Part shown: positions 56,403-64,000 of the stretch, one piece after another
How the letters are laid out: each line of letters opens with the position of its first letter
How positions within the stretch are numbered: position 1 is the stretch's first letter
Origin: Lunularia cruciata
Lineage: Eukaryota; Streptophyta; Marchantiopsida; Lunulariales; Lunulariaceae
DNA length: 64,000 nucleotides
Direction of reading: 5' to 3'
Assembly (NCBI GenBank): GCA_948567375.1
Contig: OX419757.1
Location: forward strand, 39,618,001-39,682,000
Made by a program: the position numbers and the translations under genes
The notes under the pieces: generated by a model
Database searches by the model: none
Told to the model about the DNA's origin: nothing
The model's input: the letters and a program-made list of their open reading frames with translations, nothing else

Positions 56403-59400
56403 CTATCGAGTACGATACAACCTGCGACCGGTAGTTTCATTTCCGATAACGATTTCATTATCTCCAGGAGCGAGACATCGTTCATCATCTGCAGGATGTG
56501 GAGGATTGAACACGAGAAACATTAGTTTCGGGCTCATACGAATTGTTAACCAAACTCCTGAGAAGCCAATAGCAATTCCGATGCCAAGTGCGGCTGCTGA
56601 AACTGTATCACCAAATAACCCCTCAACATACGAATCATCGACGTTGTATTCGTTCAGCGCAGGAGGTCTGGCGGTGGGAATTGGGCACGCGTTTAGAGGG
56701 TATCCACAAAGGAATTTGTTCCCCATAAATGCGTCTGCGGAGTACTTCGCCAAACTGGTTGGTATCATACCTGACAAGTTGTTGTACGACAGGTTCAGCC
56801 CTCCTAAGAACCCCACGGCCGATAGCGCGTGAGGAACGGGGCCTGCCAGTTTGTTGTGGGAGAGGTCCAGTTGGTCCAAAGACACTAGCCCGCGAATATC
56901 AGATAAAATCGGTCCGGTAAACTGATTGTGTGATAGATGCAAGTAACGTAGACCCTTGAGCTGATATAACTGGGAGGGTATTTCGCCTGTGAGGTTGTTG
57001 CGAGATAGATCAATCATCGTGTAGGAATCGATAACAGAGGTGTAGGAAACAGAGTTGCCTTTGACTTCGAATGTGATCGTATAGCGGCTGAATACACGGC
57101 CGTCAAGACCATCCGTTGACTGGAATCTGTCAAGGGATTTGTTGCCGATGGGATTCGGAGTTGTCATCGCTGTCAGGTCACCAACTGGCGGAGGTAGTCG
57201 CCCCGTGAACTGATTACCTTGGAGATCAAGCACCCGTAAGTTGGGAAGGCGCCAAATCCAAGATGGGATTTGTCCGCTAAACTTGTTGAATCTAAGCAGA
57301 CACCATTTCAGTGAGGATGGCGTGAGGTTGGGGAGGTCAGGAAGATGTCCACTTAAATTGTTGTTGCTCAAATCCAGCAGCTCCATAGATAGATTCTGCA
57401 GCGACGAAGGAAACGGACCTGTGAAGAGATTGTCATTCAGAAGAAATGAGATATTCCGGGTGAAGTTGCTGAAATCGATGGTGATTTGACCTCCGAGAGA
57501 GTTGTCGCCAAGATTGAGGAATTGAAGTCCAGAGAGTCGACTGAGAGTATCTGGTATCATCCCGCTTAGGTTGTTATTGTTCAGCGCCAAGTACTGCAAA
57601 GTAGACAGGTCACCCAGGTGTTCAGGCATGGAACCTCCAAAGCTGTTGAATCCCAGGCTTAAGTAGTGTAGTTTGCTTAGGTTCCCAATCCATGAAGGGA
57701 TACTCCCAAAGAAAAAGTTTTGGTCCATCCAAACAGCTTCTAGATTCGTCAAATTCCGCAAGAAGTTTGGAAATCTGCTTGTGAAGTTGTTTTGAGCAAC
57801 GTCAAAGTGGATCAACCTTGTGAGAAGCCCAAAACTTTCAGGAATCGTACCCGTTAGCAAATTGTTTCGCAGGAACAGTGTGGTAAGATTTCTAAGGGCT
57901 CCCAAGGTCGACGGGACGCTTCCTTGTAGCCTGTTGTTGTGAATCTTTAGTTGTTGAAGCTGCAGTGCTTGGCCTATCTCTGCTGGAATCTCTCCCTCCA
58001 GTGTGTTCGTGTCCAGGTGTACTTTGGTGAGTACCGCTGAAGGTTTAAAGAGTACTGCTGGGATGGAGCCCGAAAGGGAGTTGTTTCCGAGGTTTAAGTA
58101 GAGGAGCTGCGAGAGATTACCCAGGGATTCGGGGATTGGACCACTGAGGTCATTCACGGCTAACGTCATTTCGGTCAGTTTGGAAAGCTTTCCTAACTCT
58201 TCAGGCAAAGGCCCGAGTAGAGCGTTGATATCGAAATTTATGACCGTCAAGTTCGCCAAGTTGCCAATCTCCGGTGGTAATGGACCTGTGAAATTGTTGC
58301 CCCAAGATTCAATGCGTTCGAGTGAAGCACATTTTCCGATTGAAGGTGGAAGAGATCCATTGAAGTTGTTGTGCCATATCTTAAGCTCCCTGATCTTTGG
58401 GAACATATCGCAGAAGTTATCAGGAATGGAGCCGGTCAGCTGATTGTAGGACGTGTCTATCTTCCATACCGCGGGGAAGTTCAAGAACTGAACAGGTAAA
58501 GTGCCATTAAATTGATTTCCGGACACCGTAATGATCTCCAACTGAGAGAGCGCCCCTAGAACGTGCCAAGGGATTCCGCCGGACAGCTGAGCATCGCTCA
58601 AGATTAGTGCCTCCAGCGCTGAAAGATTTGCAAAGCTGTCTGGTATGTTTCCAGTGAGTGGGTTCTGTTTCAGGTCTATGTGGGTCAAATTTCCAAGCGC
58701 ACCGAAACTTGAAGGTATCTCTCCAGTGAAAGAGTTGGTATCCAAGTACAACGTCTCCAAGTTCTGCAGTTTGCCTATGGTTGCTGGGATGGAACCATTT
58801 AGCATATTGCCCGTAAGCCACAATTCTTTGATAAGCCTTCCCTCCCCGATCTCTTGCGGTATCTCCCCCTCCAGCTTGTTCCTGGACAGATGTAATTTCT
58901 CGAGTACAGTCGAGGGCTTGAAAAGGACTGGTGGAATAGTTCCCGTAAGAGAATTGTCTGCCAGGTCCAACTCACGGAGTTTCGAAAGATTACCCAAGGC
59001 CTCAGGGATTGGACCGCTTAAGCTACCAAATTGTAAATAAAGTACTTCCAGCTTGGAACAGCTTCCTATTGTGGATGGAATGCCTCCGGGAAAATTGTTG
59101 CTCGCCAAGGTCAGCTCCCGGATGTTTGGAAACACATCACAGAACTTCTGAGGAATAGAACCTGTCAACTGATTGTACCCAACATCCAACTTCTGGACTG
59201 TCGAGAAATTTAGCAATTGGAGGGGCAAACTGCCATGGAATTGGTTTCCCGTCAATGAAATGTTCTCCAGATCAGGGAGTTGGGCTAAGGTGTTCCAAGG
59301 AATGTCACCAGATAACTGATTGTCTGCTAGCACTAACTCCTTAAGAGACGAAAGATTTGAGAAGGTCTCTGGTATACCGCCAGTGAGGGTGTTCAAGCTC

Positions 59401-60069
59401 AGATCCATGCTTATCAAAGTTCGAAGATCACCCAAACTTGAAGGAATGGACCCATTCAACCCAGTATTGCCTGAAAGATCAAGGCTCTTCAGGTTCCTCA
59501 ACTGGCCAATTTCTGGAGGGATCACTCCGTAGAGGGAGTTGAAACTGAAGCTGAGCTGGGAAAGGTACTGCAAATCACCTATTGATGCTGAAATCTGTCC
59601 TATCAATCCGGAATCCGACAAGTTAAGAGAGACCACATTCTGCTGAGTCCTGTCACACTGGATTCCTGACCAAAAGCAGAACCGGGAAACATTCTCAACA
59701 TCCCAATCTTTGATTTTGTCGAGTGGATCCTTCTCAATTGCTTTCTTCACTTCTAGCAAAACATGTCTGCAATAAGAGAGAACGTTGTACCGTCGACATT
59801 TAGTATTTATGACAGAAACGAGCGCAGTGATCCTATCGGATTGGTCAAGTTGTTTATTGTTCTACCTAGTGCATGCAACTAATTAGCTTCAATCAAAGAA
59901 TCACATCTGCATTAGCTACTCAAAGAGTGAAAAAACTAGTGGCAGAATGATTGGTCTGATTCACTCACCCATCGGTAACCGACTCATTTGCTTGAGCGTC
60001 ACAATCAAACATTTGAAATACGCCGACGAAGAGAATGAGTGTCAGGAATCTCAAGAATTTCGTCGTCAT
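56403..60069 (-). CDS. LRR receptor-like protein (RLP), two exons, 1154 residues
   Basis: Exon 1 is 60069-59969 (ATG; donor GTGAGT) and exon 2 is 59766-56403 (acceptor TTGCAG); phases join as GG/A. Exon 1 encodes a signal peptide (MTTKFLRFLTLILFVGVF). Next comes an LRRNT-type cap (LLEVKKAIEKDPLDKIKDW with CFWSGIQC), then more than 30 plant LRRs (LxxLxxLDLSxNxLxGxIP). A non-LRR island near residues 900-950 contains FEVKGNSVSYTSVIDSYTMIDLS, shown here in part as FEVKGNSVSY and SYTMIDLS. Four further LRRs precede an acidic stretch and one membrane helix (VSAAALGIGIAIGFSGVWL, about 1089-1109). The tail is short and has no kinase. Such proteins act at the plasma membrane in ligand recognition and signal through kinase partners; ligand and partner are unknown. 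The frame is fully open, so it is likely functional. Confidence 0.93.
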
Positions 60070-60312
60070 ACTTCTGTTGCTGATCATGACAGGACTAAGT
60101 TTTAGAGAATCTCTGCAGTCTGCAGTCGGATGTAAAACTGTTGCAATCCTAAACCTCGAAACTCCGCTCAGACTTCTGACAATCTTTTCTCTAGAAAAGT
60201 TTCCGCAGTCTTCCAGAGACTCTCCACGGAATGACCATATTTTGCTGTCCCTGCAATGGACAGATCTGCAAACTTACAAGTTTCAACTTTATATGTGAAT
60301 AGAAATATGAAG
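60070..60312 (-). promoter_or_regulatory. Promoter / 5' UTR region of RLP gene
   Basis: The minus-strand sequence upstream of the ATG at 60069. No clear TATA box can be assigned. It ends at a LINE-tail copy inserted about 245 bp from the ATG. Confidence 0.4.
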
Positions 60313-60388
60313 GGCGACCGCGTAGAAAAAACGACCCCATCGAGCCGTACAAGGGAGAGACAAAAAAGGTAACATGGGGCTAAGGCCC
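60313..60388 (-). repeat. LINE 3'-tail repeat, solitary, with TSD
   Basis: Runs GGCGACCGCGTAG to GGGGCTAAGGCCC, with an internal deletion (the AAGGATGGGAAG part is missing). AATAGAAA lies on both sides (60298-60305 and 60389-60396), an 8-bp target-site duplication. Confidence 0.85.
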
Positions 60389-60396
60389 AATAGAAA

Positions 60397-61258
60397 CCTG
60401 TTGTTGGAGTTGTAGATTTTGCTCTAGAATCCACACTATCACAAAATATTTTGACACACTTCTTAAATAATATTTATCCTCTGAGTCTGAGGAACAAACC
60501 CGTTGTTCTTGCAAACAACAAACTTTGATGAAAAAATGTTGCACTTTGGGAGGGATGTATGTAAAATTCGAATTAAAGTGTTCCTTTCGTAGAATGATTT
60601 TCCTTGAATTAAATACTAAAATTAGATTTAAGTGGAAAATTTAACAAAAATATAATTAACATATGTTAATACTTATTCAAACCGATCAATTTGAAATTTT
60701 ACACATAGAACAATTGTGGATAGTTTGTTGCGTGCTCCACTCCAATTCATGTAAACTGACCTTCTGATAAGAATGGATAATAAATAATATTTCAGTAAAT
60801 TCATAAAAGAATATAGAAAAATAGCAGTGTGGGCCATCTCTGTTGCACATGGAGAATGCGAGTCTGCTGCGAGTTATTAAGTTTTACTCACTTCTATTTT
60901 GGATCATCTTCGATTTGAGTATTTACGAGAAACTATTATGATATTATGGACGTGAAACAAAGGGCCTGTAGCACGTTCACGGTCACGAATCCTCATGGAT
61001 GCAGTAGACTTGGCTGAATCAAAAGACACGGGTTAGAATCGATGCTCAAGTGATGGTATAATCCATCGAAAGTACTTTAGAATCGTCTATAGAAACTATT
61101 GGAATTGCAGAATGGGTAGAATTTTAGAGGTGATGATGAAGAGTTATAATGATCGTGTCATTAGACTTTAGACGTGTTCCCGCGTTTTGGTCGACTACAG
61201 GAGATTGAATTCTTTGAACAACCTCCATTCTTTAAACTATCACAAGAATAGGAAAAAT
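60397..61258. other. No gene recognised
   Basis: AT-rich intergenic DNA upstream of the receptor gene. No domain, repeat or RNA gene is recognised. Confidence 0.4.
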
Positions 61259-61335
61259 GCGACCGCGTAGAAAACATGAAGGATGGGAAGACCCCATCAA
61301 ACCAAGGGAGGGAAAAAAAAGGTAAAACGGGCTAG
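61259..61335 (-). repeat. LINE 3'-tail repeat, solitary, with TSD
   Basis: Runs GCGACCGCGTAG to a degraded ACGGGCTAG. ATCACAAGAAT lies at 61239-61249 and 61349-61359 (11-bp TSD). A short AGAATT microsatellite follows the 5' end of the copy. Confidence 0.85.
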
Positions 61336-61359
61336 AATTAGAATTAGAATCACAAGAAT

Positions 61360-62956
61360 TAGAATTAAGATTACATAGAATGAAGGAACATATAATTATA
61401 TTCATAAAGGTTGGGATAAATAAGTCAAGTGAGAGATTCATTGAATTACAATGATTTATGGACAGTTTTCATAGCTGATACATGATGGTACAGAGTAAAC
61501 CATAGAACACCGGAGTGTCTCATTATATAGTTTGTGAAGATCAAGTTAGACAAGTTAAGCTAGCGAATGCCAGCGAACTACAATGATTCATGGATAGTTT
61601 TCAGAGATAATACATAGATTTTCAAATCAAAATCAATGGATCATTGGATATTGCGCGGAAGATTAGATTGGGGTTTGAAGCCAAGATTGGGGTTGTTAGC
61701 GATTGAGTTGAAGATTAGTGCAAATATTAAAGCCCTAATTTGTGCAAAGATTGAGGTTGTAATTAGAGTATGATTGATGTAATGCTTAACACAATGGATG
61801 TTTAGTTTGGATTTATTTTGTCTAAAAGATCTACAAAGAGCTACTCTTTTTTTCCTATTTTTTCTTCTTCCTTTTACTCGATTTTACTTTATTTTACTCT
61901 ATTGTTCTTCCCTCATCTCCATTTTTACTTCCCTCGTACATACTATCTACTCTCAAGGCGTGCTTTCTCTTTCTATGTAACGAATGGGTTGGAGGTCTTT
62001 ATAAAAGTATTTATTCCTTAAGATGTTTTCTTTATTTGACAACAATAGACTTAGATAGACTTCATAGGTGATACTCCTCATCTCCCCTTTTTATAACTAA
62101 ATTGCAATATCTTAATAAGCTTTATTGACATCTCTTTCAATTCACACCTGCAGTTGCTCAAGTTCCCCTTGGTAAAGTCTGTTTTATATCATCCTTAAAC
62201 TTCATACCCTTACCTTTGGAGGACTATACTTATGGATACTTTTATGGATGGTAACTCTAACATGGCACCTCATTCCTATGATTTACCACCTGCTCAAGAG
62301 CACATTCATCCACAATTGCTATATATATATATCCTACTCTATCATTACTTAATATAATCACGTCCGGATTGTCCTCAAATGAGAGAAGTATTAGCATGAA
62401 ATATAAGGAGGTCTAAATGCTTATAATAAAATAGATGCCACATTTAGTCCTTCAATCCTTGATCCTCAATGCACACCAATCTTTTAAATTGAACCCCATT
62501 AGACTTATGGTTATATTTTTTTGACCTTAGCCAAAGTTTCCTTCTTGGCATACCTAGACCATATGATATGTACAAAAGGATCATGTGTATTTTCTTTATA
62601 CCACTCTGGTTAGATATTTTCTTAAGATCTTATTTGTACTACTCCCATAAAATACTTCTACTAGTCATAAAGTTCCATTAAGATATCAAGAGACCACCTT
62701 TATGATTCATGTGTTATGGTGAGAAAATTTTCATTTTTACAAGATTATTATACATGTGGGCCAAGCAATTACCACTAAACTTACAAAGTCTCCATAATTC
62801 CACACCTTACCTCCAAAGCAATATGGCCTTTATTATGCTTCTTGATATTAAAGCAAGTGAGAGAAGAAAAAAATGTAGCGCAAGCACTCTCACCCTCCAA
62901 ACTAATCCTTTTCTCCACAAATATTTTAACTTTATTATATGGTTTCCATCCTCTTA
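61360..62956. other. AT-rich sequence without recognised genes
   Basis: A weak direct repeat (ACAATGATTYATGGAYAGTTTTCA) occurs near 61449 and 61578. Open frames are short, T- or F-rich, and not recognisable. Confidence 0.35.
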
Positions 62957-63063
62957 TGTCATCTATATATACATTGTTACACAACATACATTGCTGTCAA
63001 CATCATACACTATAGAAGCACAACTCACACATAAGTCATACATGAACTCTAAAGTGCCACAAT
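62957..63063. repeat. 107-bp direct repeat, copy A
   Basis: Pairs with copy B at 63514-63620 (offset 557 bp, roughly 85-90 percent similar by eye). It contains ACACAACATACATTG and CATGAACTCTAAAGTGCCAC. It could be part of an LTR or a tandem unit truncated by the window end. Confidence 0.75.
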
Positions 63064-63513
63064 AATCAATTTATTCTTAGCTTGAATCACACTCAATCAG
63101 ATCATTGCTTGATCTATCACTTAACAATCTGCCAGAAACTAGACATTGATTATAGTTTAGCCCACACCCACTCTAGCTAAGAGACTCCAGGTGACACTTG
63201 CCGGCCTCTGTCCACCATAGCCCGGAATTTGAAGGCTCAACATCAGAGAAGTGAGCTCTCTGGATCTGCACTTTGGAATTATACCCCTTGATTTTGACCT
63301 AGGTCTCCAACCCTAACGGTCCCACTGATTGCACACCCGATGGTGTCAACTATGCAAGTGAAAATGTGCCCCACCATATAGTCAAATACCCCAAACATGA
63401 AATCTGACCATCAACAAGTAGTTTATGAGTAATTACCAAAATACCTTTGACTACCCACACTACTACTCCAGCATCAAGCAATCTAGGTGCGATGCTACAA
63501 ATGGCATGACAAT

Positions 63514-63620
63514 TGTCATGCGTATATACATCGGTACACAACATACATTGTTTTCAACATCATACAGTATAGAAGCACAACTCACGTATAAGTCATACAT
63601 GAACTCTAAAGTGCCACAAT
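63514..63620. repeat. 107-bp direct repeat, copy B
   Basis: Partner of copy A. The intervening 450 bp are not visibly repeated. No coding content. Confidence 0.75.
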
Positions 63621-64000
63621 CACCTCCCTAGTTGGCGGTTAAGTCCCTCTAACTCTAGATAGCCATCTTCTCCAAGTATATGGTATACCCTATGGTGGGA
63701 AAAATTTTAAGAGGCCGGGTGCTATCAAGTCCCATTGTTAGTTGCCAATATGCAATCTATGCCATACAAAGGATGAACTAGCTATAGGTCAAGTACATCT
63801 ATGACATAACCACTATCCTTGAGGAACCACCATGAGAGGAGGATTCAAATATGTCATATGCCATCCTCTCAAATAGCTATCACACACTAACATAATAGCA
63901 GCTCCAACAAAATAGCCCCATAACATACATCACAAGCCTACACGTACAAGTGCCAAGCTTGGATCCATAGTACCATCAATGTTTGGGGAGGTGACATGGA
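63621..64000. other. No gene recognised
   Basis: Window end. No open frame or repeat is recognised. Confidence 0.4.

Noticed and set aside
56506-59532. Plus-strand frames opposite the receptor gene
   Set aside because: Repetitive antisense shadows of LRR codons (phrases such as GMEPF and SGGNGPVK).

Overview
The window looks like nuclear DNA of a land plant. The evidence is spliced genes with GT/AG introns, a plant-type leucine-rich-repeat receptor-like protein, a PIF/Harbinger transposase relic, and plant Ty1/copia and chromodomain-bearing Ty3/gypsy retrotransposons primed by initiator tRNA-Met. An SSUH2-like gene and a LINE whose C-terminus looks like a PD-(D/E)XK nuclease both hint at an early-diverging lineage (bryophyte, lycophyte or fern). 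That placement is inference; I cannot name the species.

Layout. 1-8.6 kb: mostly featureless, with one miRNA-like 98-nt hairpin (2422-2519) and an unrecognised open stretch on the minus strand (2509-3107). 8.6-9.8 kb: the 5'-truncated 3' end of a LINE, part of which is tandemly duplicated (437-bp unit). 13.2-16.9 kb (+): an SSUH2-like gene in at least six exons with cysteine/glycine zinc-binding motifs. 18.0-19.1 kb (-): decayed LRR fragments related to the intact receptor gene at the other end. 19.6-27.1 kb (+): a PIF/Harbinger transposase split by a complete Ty3/gypsy element with TSD ATTTC. 26-43 kb: AT-rich, heavily decayed repeats, including two broken copia elements (31.5-33.6 kb on +, 33.7-38.2 kb on -). 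43.6-55.3 kb: a nested stack in which a copia element (TSD CTCCC) sits in a LINE tail, is itself split by a probable solo LTR (TSD AGAAC), and that LTR is split by a second gypsy element (TSD TGATG). 56.4-60.1 kb (-): a two-exon gene for a 1154-residue LRR receptor-like protein. 60.3-64 kb: small repeats only.

Three threads run across the window. First, about a dozen short (roughly 75-90 bp) dispersed copies of one sequence correspond to the 3' untranslated tail of the LINE. They begin at a GGGGCTTAGCCCC hairpin that contains the LINE stop codon, and several have their own target-site duplications. One sits about 245 bp upstream of the receptor ATG. Second, both gypsy elements carry clusters of GAAnnTTC units in their LTRs, including perfect three-unit heat-shock elements, so they may be heat-responsive. 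Third, the receptor gene contains an internal super-repeat, and the LRR relic near 19 kb matches the longer of its two units.

Only two genes look intact: the SSUH2-like gene (5' exon unresolved) and the LRR receptor-like gene. There is no operon logic; the rest is transposon sediment.
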